A stretch of 64,000 nucleotides of DNA, from positions 22,360 through 86,359 of the forward strand of contig JAHIUX010000063.1 in the NCBI GenBank assembly GCA_018816765.1. Direction: 5' to 3'. The DNA is from Bacteroidota bacterium (GTDB taxonomy: Bacteria > Bacteroidota > Bacteroidia > Bacteroidales > F082). A program made the translations under genes and the position numbers. The notes beneath the pieces were generated by a model. It ran no database searches and was not told the origin of the DNA. It was given only the letters and a program-made list of their open reading frames with translations. Positions 36,393-45,966 of the stretch are shown here, piece after piece; the stretch's first letter is position 1, and each line of letters opens with the position of its first letter.

Positions 36393-39300
36393 ATGAAAAG
36401 ATTTACCTCTGCAATGCTACTGACGATTTTTGTCTCAGGGCTATTGCTGGTTTCCTGCAACAAGGACAACCACAAACAAAATGAACCAACAAATTTTCTC
36501 GACCTTAAAATAGATCAGTCGTTTACGTTTGATAACTTCTCGAATTTTGAAACATCCATCAAGGTTCCGGCAACCAGGTCAACGGGCGTTGACATCATTC
36601 AGATTTATGATGGCAAACCTGAATCGGGCGGAAAGGTCATCCTCACAGGAGCCCTTGACCAGAACGGGGAATTCAGTATGCCCATCAGGATTCCAAACAG
36701 GCTCACCGAAGTGTATGTGGGAAAACTCTCCTCTTCCGGGCAACATGAGTTTGTTGCCGTGCCCGTCACAGGCAATAAAATCCAATTCCAGTTCTCAGGT
36801 GTGAAATCAAGCGAAACTGTTCCATCCTGCGATCCGGGATGTACACAAGCAGTGCAGGGTGTTAACAATAACCTTACAATCAACTCAGGCACCATGATTT
36901 GTGTTGACGAAGGCACAACAGCCATTTTCAACTCGCTCAAAATCAACAGTGGCGGCATCCTGCGTGTTTGCGGAAATGCTACCGTGAACAGCTATGCAAA
37001 CGGAGGTGGAGAAGGCACCATCATCGTTTCACCTTCAGGAACCGTGAACCTGCCCAAATATAACAATGAATTCACCATTGAGGTTTATGGCAGCCTGAAT
37101 TACACTGGAAATGGAACTGTGCAGTGGAATGGCAGCACCCACAACTGGGGAGCCATCAGCTCGAGCATTAAAGTGGTAAACCAGGGCTCATTTATTAACG
37201 ATGGCACTTTTACCGTCTCAAAGGATTTCGTCAATAATCCAGATGGCACCGTGGTGAACAATTGTCAGTTTTATGTCACCGACGAATCGAACAATGCCTT
37301 TCAACAAAACAGCGACTTCACCAATAATGGTTATGTCGATGTAAGCGGAACAGCCATACTCAGTGGTTCAGGACCAAAGCTCACCACCCTTGGGCTGGGT
37401 AGCCTGATGCGAACCAAGAATTTTAAAATCCAGGGCAATGTCGCCGGACCAAATTCACAGGGCGGACAAATCCGTGCCACCGAAGATGGCCAAACATCGG
37501 CAGGATCGAACGTTACCGGTTTTGTTGACTTGTGTGTGGCCGAAACATTTAATCCTAACAACGGCAACTACGGGCCAGATGTCACTTTCTGTGCTTACAC
37601 CCAAACAACACCTCAATGCAGCGCAAATGTCGCTCCCACCATCACCAGCTCACTGAATATTGGCGGCATTGTCAATCAGCCGATGACTCCTTATGTAATT
37701 ACAGCAACGGGAACTGAACCCATAAGCTTCAATGCAACTAACCTGCCGGCCGGCCTTGTTTACAACGTAACCACACATACCATCAGTGGAACCCCGACAT
37801 CAGCAGGAAGTTTTCAGGTGCCACTGACAGCCACCAATTTCATGGGATCAGACAATCAAACACTGACAATTGAAGTCACTCAGCCTGCAGCTCCACCCGT
37901 GATCACCAGCGCGTTGACTGCCACAGGCACAGTCAATCAATCGCTCACTTATGTAATGACAGCCAGCGGTACCGGCCCGATTACCTATGCCGCAACCAAC
38001 CTCCCTTCCGGGCTGAGCTTTAATCCGTCGACACAACAAATCACCGGAAGTCCATCTGCAGCTGGCACATACAATATTACACTTTCTGCCACCAATGAAG
38101 GCGGCACAACCACACAGGTCCTTGTGCTCACTGTCGGCACACCGCCAACTATCACAAGTGCCCTCACCGCCAGCGGTACTGCCAATACCCAATTCACGAC
38201 CTATACCATCCTGGCAACCGGCACACCAACAATAACGTATACTGCCTCAAACCTGCCGCAAGGCTTAAGCTACAATGCACAGGATCATACCATTAACGGA
38301 ACACCCACTTTTGCCGGTGTGACCAATGTTACCCTGACCGCAACCAATGGCCATGGAACCGACATTCAAACCCTCGTGATCACCATCAACGAAGGTGCTC
38401 AGCCCCCGGTCATCACAAGCACACTCACTGCAAGCGCTGTGAAGGACAATCCGTTTAGCTACAGCATCACTGCCAGCGGTTCGCAACCAATGACATTCAA
38501 TGCAACGGGCTTGCCTGCAGGCTTGAGCTTCAACGGAAACATCATCAGTGGCATCCCTACAGTGGCAGGTACCTACAATATTACCCTAACTGCAAACAAC
38601 AGCGCAGGCACCGATATTAAAACCCTTGTTTTAACTGTCGTTGCAGGCACTGGAACAGATACTGATGGTGATGGTATACCCGATAACCTCGACCAGTATC
38701 CCAATGACCCAACAAGGGCATTCAACTCCTACTATCCAAACGAAGCCGATTATGGCAGCCTTGCATTTGAAGACCTCTGGCCGGCTTATGGCGACTACGA
38801 CTTCAACGATTTTGTGGTGAACATTAATTACAAAACCGTGACCAATGCCCAAAACCAGGTAGTTGATATCATTGCCAAATATCAGATTATGGCCGATGGT
38901 GCTTCACTCGACAACGGATTCGGCATCGTACTCAACGCGCCATCATCCACTGTTGCCAGCGTCACCGGATGCATCAAACTGGGCAATGCGGTTATTTATG
39001 ATCCAAAGGGGTTTGAAGCAGGCCATACCAATTCAACGGTCATCATTCCTTTCGACGCCATCAACCCAATCATGGATGGTGGCATGGCCAACACCATCCC
39101 CAATGGCAAGTATATTCAAACCTCAGTGAATACCGTTACGGTGAATTTCGAGACACCACAGGCCAATATTGGCATGCCACCTTACAATCCGTTTATCTTT
39201 GTTGATCAGGAAAGGGGCCATGAAGTTCACCTGAAGGACCAACCCCATACCGAATTTGCTGATCCGGCCTTTTTTGGCACCCAGAGCGATGCCTCAAACC

Positions 39301-39515
39301 CTGATGCAGGATTGTATTACCGCTCATCGACAGGTTTGCCCTGGGCAGTAGAAACACCGCTTAACTTCGACTATCCGGTTGAGAAGGTAGATATCCTGAT
39401 GACACACCTGAAGTTTGCCGCCTGGGCACAATCCTCCGGAGCTGATTATCCTGACTGGTATATGAGCCGGGCAGGATACAGAAACCAGGGAAATATTTAC
39501 GTTATACCGCAATAA
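36393..39515 (+). CDS. LruC-domain surface lipoprotein with four Ig-like repeats
   Basis: 1040 residues. Lipoprotein signal with lipobox LVSC at 19-22. Residues ~150-400 form a beta-helix-like stretch (INSGTMICVDEGTTAIFNS, INSGGILRVCGNATVNS). Four He_PIG/putative Ig repeats of about 80-87 residues follow, starting near 413, 500, 583 and 670; each begins PxITSxL and contains LPxGLxxN and a GTPTxAGxxN-type turn. A calcium-type segment DTDGDGIPDNLDQYPNDP sits at 754-772, then the LruC domain (AFEDLWPAYGDYDFNDFVVN) to the end. It is likely exposed on the outer membrane; its ligand is unknown. It is monocistronic, with a terminator at 39539. Confidence 0.9.
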   Translation: MKRFTSAMLLTIFVSGLLLVSCNKDNHKQNEPTNFLDLKIDQSFTFDNFSNFETSIKVPATRSTGVDIIQIYDGKPESGGKVILTGALDQNGEFSMPIRIPNRLTEVYVGKLSSSGQHEFVAVPVTGNKIQFQFSGVKSSETVPSCDPGCTQAVQGVNNNLTINSGTMICVDEGTTAIFNSLKINSGGILRVCGNATVNSYANGGGEGTIIVSPSGTVNLPKYNNEFTIEVYGSLNYTGNGTVQWNGSTHNWGAISSSIKVVNQGSFINDGTFTVSKDFVNNPDGTVVNNCQFYVTDESNNAFQQNSDFTNNGYVDVSGTAILSGSGPKLTTLGLGSLMRTKNFKIQGNVAGPNSQGGQIRATEDGQTSAGSNVTGFVDLCVAETFNPNNGNYGPDVTFCAYTQTTPQCSANVAPTITSSLNIGGIVNQPMTPYVITATGTEPISFNATNLPAGLVYNVTTHTISGTPTSAGSFQVPLTATNFMGSDNQTLTIEVTQPAAPPVITSALTATGTVNQSLTYVMTASGTGPITYAATNLPSGLSFNPSTQQITGSPSAAGTYNITLSATNEGGTTTQVLVLTVGTPPTITSALTASGTANTQFTTYTILATGTPTITYTASNLPQGLSYNAQDHTINGTPTFAGVTNVTLTATNGHGTDIQTLVITINEGAQPPVITSTLTASAVKDNPFSYSITASGSQPMTFNATGLPAGLSFNGNIISGIPTVAGTYNITLTANNSAGTDIKTLVLTVVAGTGTDTDGDGIPDNLDQYPNDPTRAFNSYYPNEADYGSLAFEDLWPAYGDYDFNDFVVNINYKTVTNAQNQVVDIIAKYQIMADGASLDNGFGIVLNAPSSTVASVTGCIKLGNAVIYDPKGFEAGHTNSTVIIPFDAINPIMDGGMANTIPNGKYIQTSVNTVTVNFETPQANIGMPPYNPFIFVDQERGHEVHLKDQPHTEFADPAFFGTQSDASNPDAGLYYRSSTGLPWAVETPLNFDYPVEKVDILMTHLKFAAWAQSSGADYPDWYMSRAGYRNQGNIYVIPQ
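37631..38645 (+). repeat. Four tandem Ig-like coding repeats in the LruC lipoprotein
   Basis: Units begin near 37631, 37893, 38143 and 38403, with periods of about 242-262 bp. They are diverged at DNA level but share the protein pattern described for the gene. This suggests old domain duplication. Confidence 0.75.
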
Positions 39516-39538
39516 GACAGTGATTATTTGATGTTGAA

Positions 39539-39579
39539 AACAACACCCTGCAGGTTTGCCTGCGGGGTGTTGTTGTTTT
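39539..39579 (+). terminator. Terminator of the LruC gene
   Basis: A 16-bp stem with one G-U pair, AACAACACCCTGCAGG (39539-39554) against 39559-39574, closes a TTTG loop. A T-rich tail follows. Confidence 0.85.
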
Positions 39580-39938
39580 GGTGTCGGCCATCACATCAGG
39601 TCTGTGCTCCGGCAATATTCATTTAGTTTATCGCTTTCTGCTGCAATCGCTCTTGCATTTGCAGGCTTTTTGCTGCCATCACTTTATCCTGTGAACAGCA
39701 CATCAGCAGCTATGTTTCCGGTAACCTGTGATTCAGGTGCATCTTCTCAAACCCCCTCCTGACTTTCGTTGATCAGCAAAAGCGGGTTATGCAATATCCC
39801 TGACATAAGAAAAGCCATAGCATACTTTGTTATGCATGGCACTTATCAGGGTCGGTTATAACATATTGTACCCATTTCATTGACACAGCTCATTTGTGCA
39901 TTTTCAAACCAGCATCAAGCCAGCAGTCAGGCGAAAAA

Positions 39939-39974
39939 AAAAAACGGTTCCGGCAATGACCGGAACCGTTTTTT
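39939..39974 (-). terminator. Terminator of the susCD-like operon
   Basis: A perfect 15-bp stem AAAAAACGGTTCCGG (39939-39953) / 39960-39974 closes the loop CAATGA. On the minus strand the A-run on the left becomes a long U-tract, placed 33 bp after the susD-like stop. Confidence 0.88.
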
Positions 39975-40006
39975 GAAACCCGAAAGGGCTATACTGTAAC
40001 CAGGAT

Positions 40007-41449
40007 TTATTTATCCCAGAACAATTTAGTAGACAATTCATCGCCACCAATTTTTGCAGCGGCTGCGGTGAAGTTGTCTTTATTCAAAGTCTGTTCGTTG
40101 ATGGCGTAAGTATGCCTCCTTGGAACAGCACCATTTGCTGATTCAGCCGGGCTTGGAGGAATGTTCATCACAGGATATCCCAACCTTCTGTAGGAGGTCC
40201 ATCCTTCGAGTCCCCTTACATAAAATGCCAACCATGCCTGTGTTCCGATCTTCTGTTTCCAGTCGCCGGGAGCGGTGGCATAAGCAACATTTGCCTGGGC
40301 AAGATAAGCAGCAGCGTCAACAGCGTCAACTTCCCAATATTCCATTGATGAGTTAACACCGTTTTCGTACCATGTTGCAGCTGATCCACCAACACTGAAG
40401 CCTCTTTCGGCAGCTTCAGCCAGGTAGAAAGCCAGGTCGGTATAGTCTAACATAACAGCGGCATAATTTTCAGCCTGTACCCTGTCGCAAACATGTGAAT
40501 ACTGTGAGAAAGCACTGCTTTCGCCATACACACCACCACGGTAGGTATCGCCGTTAATTTCAAAATATTTAGGCAACCTTGGGTCAGTGAGGCCGTTCAT
40601 CAGGTCAACAATGGTGTTGGCCGGAACAAAGTCGTGACGACCGCTCTGTACGAGGTCCTGAAACAATGGGTTCGAGTTGGCAGCACCTGGGTAGGCAAAT
40701 TCGCACCTTTCGCCAGGTCCGAATGCATTTGCATAAGCACCTTCAACATAGGATTTAGCCATCGCAGCGTCAACGGTCGACAAGGTGATTCCCATTTTTA
40801 CAATGAGGGTATTGGCAAACTTTTTCCACATGGCTACATCGCCGCCCATCATCAGGTCATCGCCACCAAAACTTTCGTTGTTGGCATCGAGTCCGTCAGC
40901 AGCAGCTTTAGCCCTTGCAAGAAGGTCCTGATAGATTGCAAATGCATCATCATAAACGGGTGAAATGTTCTCGATATCGAGTGCTTCGGTGTAAGGAATA
41001 TCACCAAAGATGTCAACCATTTGGTTGTAAGCATATACTTCAACCAGGTCGATCAGATACAGTTTGTTCTGCTTTGTGGCAGCAGCTGCATCACCTTCAG
41101 CAACTTCGAGGTTAACCAGTCTGCGGGCTTCTTTGAGGTCGAGCAGAATGTCACGATAATAATAACGATACAGCGTATTTCCGATGTTACGGTTAACAAC
41201 GTCGTAGTTCGCTTCGTCGGTATAGGTGGTTTCTGTCCAATACTGTGCAAAAAGTTTCCAGTTGTTCCTGTTCACATTGGTATTCGAGTATTGATCAGCG
41301 AGGGCTTTCTGAGCGTTCGCAAAAAGGAACTGCCCCGGGACCTCAACGGCTCTCTTCTTGTCCGTGTTGAAATCGTCAAAGTTTTTTGTACAGGATATGG
41401 TTATCGACATCCCGATCAAAAATAATAATATGATGTGTATTTTTTTCAT
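40007..41449 (-). CDS. SusD/RagB-like outer-membrane lipoprotein
   Basis: 480 residues. Signal peptide with lipid Cys20 (SITISCTKNFDDFNTD). The sequence has the SusD-like helical TPR scaffold (QFLFANAQKALADQY, LYLIDLVEVYAYNQMVDIFGD here cut to VEVYAYNQMVDIFGDIPYTE, and YLAEAAERGFSVGG). It resembles the SusD_2 subfamily. It forms the lid of a TonB-dependent SusC channel on the cell surface. The partner SusC gene lies 12 bp upstream on the same strand. No glycoside hydrolase, sulfatase or peptidase gene is adjacent, so the substrate is unknown and could be peptide rather than glycan. Confidence 0.92.
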   Translation of the reverse strand: MKKIHIILLFLIGMSITISCTKNFDDFNTDKKRAVEVPGQFLFANAQKALADQYSNTNVNRNNWKLFAQYWTETTYTDEANYDVVNRNIGNTLYRYYYRDILLDLKEARRLVNLEVAEGDAAAATKQNKLYLIDLVEVYAYNQMVDIFGDIPYTEALDIENISPVYDDAFAIYQDLLARAKAAADGLDANNESFGGDDLMMGGDVAMWKKFANTLIVKMGITLSTVDAAMAKSYVEGAYANAFGPGERCEFAYPGAANSNPLFQDLVQSGRHDFVPANTIVDLMNGLTDPRLPKYFEINGDTYRGGVYGESSAFSQYSHVCDRVQAENYAAVMLDYTDLAFYLAEAAERGFSVGGSAATWYENGVNSSMEYWEVDAVDAAAYLAQANVAYATAPGDWKQKIGTQAWLAFYVRGLEGWTSYRRLGYPVMNIPPSPAESANGAVPRRHTYAINEQTLNKDNFTAAAAKIGGDELSTKLFWDK

Positions 41450-41461
41450 TGTTCTTCAGAT

Positions 41462-44400
41462 TTAGAATTTTAAATTAACGCTGAAACCTAAGTTGCGGGT
41501 TGTCGGCATCACACCACTCTGCCATCCCTGAATGTTACCCGAGCTCTGGCTGGCTTCCGGATCTGCGTGTGGGAGGTTCTTGTGGATGATCCAAAGGTTT
41601 GAACCAACAAGGCTGAAGGTTACACTCTGAATCCAGTTGGCTTTTGCCATCAGGTTCGAAGGAAGGGTATAGGAAACAACGACTTCGCGGAGTTTTACAT
41701 AAGAAGCATCATAAACGAAAGCCTTGTTTGGGTTCCTTGACCATCCGAATACACGGTAGTCACCACCTTGAACGCGGGTTGTATTTACAGTACCATCTTC
41801 ATAAACACCATCGAGAATCAATCCACCACCATCGGCTCTGTCGTCACGTACCGGATTGCCCAGGTCGTTGGTGAATACGGTTTCTTCGTACAAACCAGTA
41901 CCCATACCATACCATAAGTCGAGCGAGAATACGCTACCACCCTGTTGCCAGTCGATGAGGAAGCTACCCGACCAGTTCTTGTAGGTGAAGCGGTTGCTTA
42001 AACCAGCATTCCAATCAGGGTTAATGTTGCCTAAAACTTTATCTGAAGTTCCGGTTTTCAGGTAATATCCATTGGCACCAACGGTCTTCTGACCATTTGT
42101 ATAGACATAATCAGTTCCCTGGATAGTTCCGTAAGGTTCGCCTTTGCGGGCATTGATGGTTACACCACCTTGCAATGAAGCGATCTGGAGGTTTTCGATT
42201 CCTTCCTTCAAAGAAACAATCTCATTGACGTTTTTAGCCCAGTTCAGGGTTACGTCCCAACGGAAATCTTTCTGCATTACAGGAGTTCCGAATACCATGA
42301 CTTCAACACCCTGGTTCTGCACTTCACCGGCGTTAAAGAACTTCGAAGCATAACCTGTGGCGTTTGAAACGGCTACCGGCATGATCTGGTTCGTAGTACT
42401 AATTTTATAGAATGACAGGTCAATTCCCAACCTTTTCTGCAAAGTGATCAATTCGAGACCAGCTTCTATACTGGAAGATAACTCACTCTTAAGATCTTTA
42501 TTGTTCTTTGTTATAGGCAAGGAAAACAAAGCAGTTCCTCCGAAAGTAGTGTTCTGAATATAGGTGTCTTTGATACTTCCCCATGGAGCATCATTACCAA
42601 CCTGGGCATAATTTACCCTAACCTTACCAAGTTGCAACCAGCTCATGTCGAGGTTGTTCGAGAACAGCCAGCTTGCTGATACTGAAGGATAGGGATACGC
42701 ATTGTTTTCTTCAGGAAGGGTTGATGACTGGTCCCTGCGGATGGTAGCATCCAGGAAGAGGTAGTTCTGATAGCCGAGTGATGCACTGGCATAAACACCA
42801 TTCACACCAACTTCAGAAAGGCGTTCTTCGGGGTTGCGCATCGGGTTCACGCTGTTCGACAGCGAGTATAGTCCGGGAACGATCAAACCACCATCGGTTG
42901 ATGCAAACACCTGGTCAATTTTAGTACGGCGGATGTTTGTTCCAACGAGTGCGTTCAGGTTAAAGTCCTCATTTAATTCGCGATAATAACGCAGCATGAG
43001 GTCCATATTGCTTTCCATAAATGATTTGTTAAACCTTGAATAGCCTGAGGTAGCTTCAGGACGGCCTACGCCGAATTCGCCTGAACCTGATCCGATGGCT
43101 TTGCGTTCTTCCTGAAGTTCTGAATAGGTGTCAATGGCAGCGCGGCCCATGAGGCTCAGGTGGCTGGTGATTTTCCAGTCAGCTTCGAGATAACCGATGA
43201 TGCGGTCCCTATTGTCAGTTTCATAATTCTGATACCTTACCCAGTATGGGTTGTCCCAATATGCCGGAGCCAAATCAAATGGAGAGTTAGGGTTCCAGGT
43301 GATGTTGCGTTCGGTTTTGTCATAGAGGTCTTTCTGCATCTTATAGTCAACATTGGTCTGCATCCATTGACGGAATGACGACAGGATGTTGTCGCTGTAA
43401 CCGGTTGAGTTACGGCCCTTACCCTTAGTGTTGATGTAGTTGGCTGAAGCTGTAACCGTCAGGTTTTTCAATATGTCATAAGTTCCGGTAAAGAGGAAAT
43501 TGTTCCTTTTCAGAGAACTGTTTGGCATGATTCCTTTTTGGTCGAAGTTGCTGTATGACAAGCGGAAGGTTCCGTTTTCGCTACCCCCGGTGATGTCAAT
43601 ATTGTTTGTCAATGAAATCGGTGTTTCAAAGAAAGTTTCAGGTCCGTTATCAGCGGCTTTCCATGGGGTTTTTTTCATATAATTCGGTGATGCCGGATCA
43701 TATGAGTCCCATTGATACAATGAGATATTCGGGTCAAATTTTTGTCCCATTGAAGCATCTTCGTATGTTGGAACGGTCCAGTCGAGGGTTCCATCACCAT
43801 CAACATCCCAAACATATTCGAAACCAGGATAGTTTTCACCATTGCCTAAGGTAGTATCGCTGTAGAATCCGGCCCAGTTTCCGTAACCGGCACCATATTC
43901 CATCTGGTATTTCGGGAAGGTGCTCTTGTCGATGAAACCTGTGGTAATGTTTGAACTTACGTTAACGCCATAGATTCTCTTTCCACCCATCATTTTCTTA
44001 CCCTTTTTGGTAGTGATGATGATCACACCGTTGGCAGCACGTGCACCATACAATGCAGTAGCAGCAGCGCCTTTCAGGATGTTCATTGATTCGATGTCGT
44101 TCGGATTGATATCGGCTGAAGCGTTACCATAGTCGTAACCATTGCGGCCTGTCAACTGACCCTGATTGTTGGTATTGTCGTTGCTGATCGGAACACCATC
44201 AACAACAAACAATGCCTGATTGTTCTGGGTAATTGATTTGTTACCCCTGATGATCACATTGCTCGAACCACCCATATTGTTGCTTGAGCGAACCTGCACC
44301 CCGGCAGCACGGCCTGAGAGTGAGTTGATAAAGTTGTCACGCTTTACTGTGCTCAATTCTTCACCGCCGACTTCCTGGGTTGCGTAACCCAGAGATTTTT

Positions 44401-44749
44401 TCTCGCGGGAGACACCAAGCGCAGTGACTACGACTTCATCGATCTGGAACACACCTGGCTCCATAACAATGTTGATCGTTTTCTGCGTACCAATCGCTAC
44501 TTCCAGTGTTTTCATTGAAACATAGGAAAAAATCAGGGTCCGGTGATCCGGCATCACATTGATTGAGTAGTTTCCTTCAATGTCGGTAATGGTCCCAATG
44601 GTCGTGCCTTTTATTTGCACTGTAACCCCTGGTATCCCCATCCCATCCTGAGAGCTGGTAACTTTACCAGTTACGGTTCTCGACTGGGCAAATGCGAAAT
44701 TCACACCTGCAATCAGCAAGAACACTAACATAATCGTAATTTTTCTCAT
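41462..44749 (-). CDS. SusC/RagA-like TonB-linked outer-membrane transporter
   Basis: 1095 residues. Signal peptide (MRKITIMLVFLLIAGVNFAFA), then a carboxypeptidase-D regulatory-like domain at ~24-105 (VTGKVTSSQDGMGIPGVTVQ, GNYSINV), the plug (NSLSGRAAGVQVRSSNNMGG, ALFVVDGVPISN, DIESMNILKGAAATALYG, ANGVIIITTKKG) and a 22-strand-type barrel ending in NLGFSVNLKF. It imports a large nutrient using TonB energy, together with the SusD-like partner downstream. No N-terminal signalling extension for an anti-sigma was noted. Its promoter lies at about 44895-44926. Confidence 0.95.
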   Translation of the reverse strand: MRKITIMLVFLLIAGVNFAFAQSRTVTGKVTSSQDGMGIPGVTVQIKGTTIGTITDIEGNYSINVMPDHRTLIFSYVSMKTLEVAIGTQKTINIVMEPGVFQIDEVVVTALGVSREKKSLGYATQEVGGEELSTVKRDNFINSLSGRAAGVQVRSSNNMGGSSNVIIRGNKSITQNNQALFVVDGVPISNDNTNNQGQLTGRNGYDYGNASADINPNDIESMNILKGAAATALYGARAANGVIIITTKKGKKMMGGKRIYGVNVSSNITTGFIDKSTFPKYQMEYGAGYGNWAGFYSDTTLGNGENYPGFEYVWDVDGDGTLDWTVPTYEDASMGQKFDPNISLYQWDSYDPASPNYMKKTPWKAADNGPETFFETPISLTNNIDITGGSENGTFRLSYSNFDQKGIMPNSSLKRNNFLFTGTYDILKNLTVTASANYINTKGKGRNSTGYSDNILSSFRQWMQTNVDYKMQKDLYDKTERNITWNPNSPFDLAPAYWDNPYWVRYQNYETDNRDRIIGYLEADWKITSHLSLMGRAAIDTYSELQEERKAIGSGSGEFGVGRPEATSGYSRFNKSFMESNMDLMLRYYRELNEDFNLNALVGTNIRRTKIDQVFASTDGGLIVPGLYSLSNSVNPMRNPEERLSEVGVNGVYASASLGYQNYLFLDATIRRDQSSTLPEENNAYPYPSVSASWLFSNNLDMSWLQLGKVRVNYAQVGNDAPWGSIKDTYIQNTTFGGTALFSLPITKNNKDLKSELSSSIEAGLELITLQKRLGIDLSFYKISTTNQIMPVAVSNATGYASKFFNAGEVQNQGVEVMVFGTPVMQKDFRWDVTLNWAKNVNEIVSLKEGIENLQIASLQGGVTINARKGEPYGTIQGTDYVYTNGQKTVGANGYYLKTGTSDKVLGNINPDWNAGLSNRFTYKNWSGSFLIDWQQGGSVFSLDLWYGMGTGLYEETVFTNDLGNPVRDDRADGGGLILDGVYEDGTVNTTRVQGGDYRVFGWSRNPNKAFVYDASYVKLREVVVSYTLPSNLMAKANWIQSVTFSLVGSNLWIIHKNLPHADPEASQSSGNIQGWQSGVMPTTRNLGFSVNLKF

Positions 44750-44894
44750 AATGATGAATTTTGGTTAGTGAATTGATAAAACTTGTGTTTGGTTATGCAT
44801 TAAATTTTCTCGAAATCGTTTGCATTTAATGGTGCAAGTTAAAAACATCCAAACAAATTACAATTGAATAATGTAATTTTTTTTTTTACTTCAT

Positions 44895-44926
44895 CAAATT
44901 TACAACAAGCCTACCTAAAAATCAAG
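44895..44926 (-). promoter_or_regulatory. susC-like operon promoter
   Basis: On the minus strand CTTG (44926 to 44923), a 20-nt spacer, then TAAATTTG (44902 to 44895). The leader is about 140 nt and A/T rich, starting with an A-run. Confidence 0.5.
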
Positions 44927-44958
44927 CAATTGTAGCAAATAATAACAGTGAAATAATT

Positions 44959-45435
44959 TCAGATTCTTTCTGTCTTACCACTCAAATTCGGCATTTCAGC
45001 AGGCCAACGCCTGAATCCATGGCTGTGAAAACCGACAATGATGAAAATGATCAGAATTTCGATGGCGTACTTCTGCCAGCCTCCCATGCCGCTTGGCAGA
45101 AACTGGAACCCGATGACAAGCAGGGCCGAAAGGATGAATAAGGGTAAGCCGAAATGCATCTTCCGCAGGATCATAAACAGTCCGGCCGCCGCTCCCCCGT
45201 TCAGGATTAAGCCGGCAATCAGATAGATTACCACATCTGACCTGTTCAATGCCATCTCAGGCACGTACTGCATGCCCAACATGGTAATGAAGTCGCTGTA
45301 AATCAGGGCGATAACAAGGGTTAAAACAATAATGGTGTAGTAACTCATACCAAAATAACACACCAGCCTCAGCATCAGGGTGTTTCTGGCTTCGGCCGCG
45401 CTCAGTTTCTGCTTTTCAATGCTTTCGTCTTCCAT
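44959..45435 (-). CDS. Small four-span membrane protein, unknown
   Basis: 158 residues with four hydrophobic segments at about 25-50, 68-90, 95-113 and 120-140, after a charged N-terminus (MEDESIEKQKLSAAEARNT). It ends in a basic, His-rich stretch (GFHSHGFRRWPAEMP). I recognise no family. The start lies 3 nt after the stop of the preceding gene, so the two are one operon and may form a complex. Confidence 0.7.
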   Translation of the reverse strand: MEDESIEKQKLSAAEARNTLMLRLVCYFGMSYYTIIVLTLVIALIYSDFITMLGMQYVPEMALNRSDVVIYLIAGLILNGGAAAGLFMILRKMHFGLPLFILSALLVIGFQFLPSGMGGWQKYAIEILIIFIIVGFHSHGFRRWPAEMPNLSGKTERI

Positions 45436-45438
45436 GGT

Positions 45439-45873
45439 CTATTCCATCAGGTTGCGGTAACGAAGATACGCAAGGATGAAGATCGCTGCAAATAAAAGAT
45501 CAACCATGGGAAAGGTGTGCAGCGGGTTGTAGATATACACCGAGGAAACAATCAACACCATGAGCTGTGAAATAGCATAGAGGTGAAAACCGGAACGCCT
45601 CATTTGCCACATATGCAGCACGCCCGTGAATGACACAACCTGGAGCAATGCCACAATGAGGAAAAACTCCTTTTTGATCTGGGCAAAAAATTCCAGGTCA
45701 AGTCCCATCTTTTTGTATACCTCGTCGGAAAGTGTTTCCACAAACACCTGGTGAAAAAGGTACACAAACAGGTTGCTCACAGTCCCCATTCCGCTGCCAA
45801 TGAAACTGAGGATGCATAGAAAACTGAGCGAGCGGGGCCGTTGATTTACCGGTACTGGTTGTTGATCAAACAT
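45439..45873 (-). CDS. Small four-span membrane protein, unknown
   Basis: 144 residues. Hydrophobic segments lie at about 15-40, 68-85, 90-108 and 112-135 (FLCILSFIGSGMGTVSNLFV, FLIVALLQVVSFTGVLHMW, VDLLFAAIFILAYLRY). This resembles small DUF-type inner-membrane proteins common in Bacteroidota; I cannot name the family. It is followed 3 nt later by the 158-residue membrane protein. Confidence 0.7.
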   Translation of the reverse strand: MFDQQPVPVNQRPRSLSFLCILSFIGSGMGTVSNLFVYLFHQVFVETLSDEVYKKMGLDLEFFAQIKKEFFLIVALLQVVSFTGVLHMWQMRRSGFHLYAISQLMVLIVSSVYIYNPLHTFPMVDLLFAAIFILAYLRYRNLME

Positions 45874-45913
45874 TCAATTTGTTTTTATTGATAAATGCTT
45901 TTTCGTGTTAACA

Positions 45914-45955
45914 AATGTCAGGACAAACCGGCACATGCCGGATTATCCTGACATT
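45914..45955. other. Two-tier hairpin after the first HutH paralogue
   Basis: Outer stem AATGTCAGGA (45914-45923) / TCCTGACATT (45946-45955); inner stem CCGGCA (45928-45933) / TGCCGG (45936-45941). It lies just after the lyase stop on the minus strand. No U-tract follows in that direction, so a terminator role is unsure; it might protect the mRNA end. Confidence 0.5.
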
Positions 45956-45966
45956 GCTTTTATGAC

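Larger units (their letters stand above)
39516..40006. other. 491-bp intergenic region between convergent LruC and susD-like genes
   Basis: It holds a terminator at each end (39539-39579 and 39939-39974). The ~350 bp between carry short open frames, none with a convincing start, promoter or family match. Nothing else was recognised. Confidence 0.5.

Noticed and set aside
39556..39762. 68-codon frame after the LruC gene with a hydrophobic stretch
   Set aside because: It starts inside the terminator hairpin, has no promoter box and matches nothing known.
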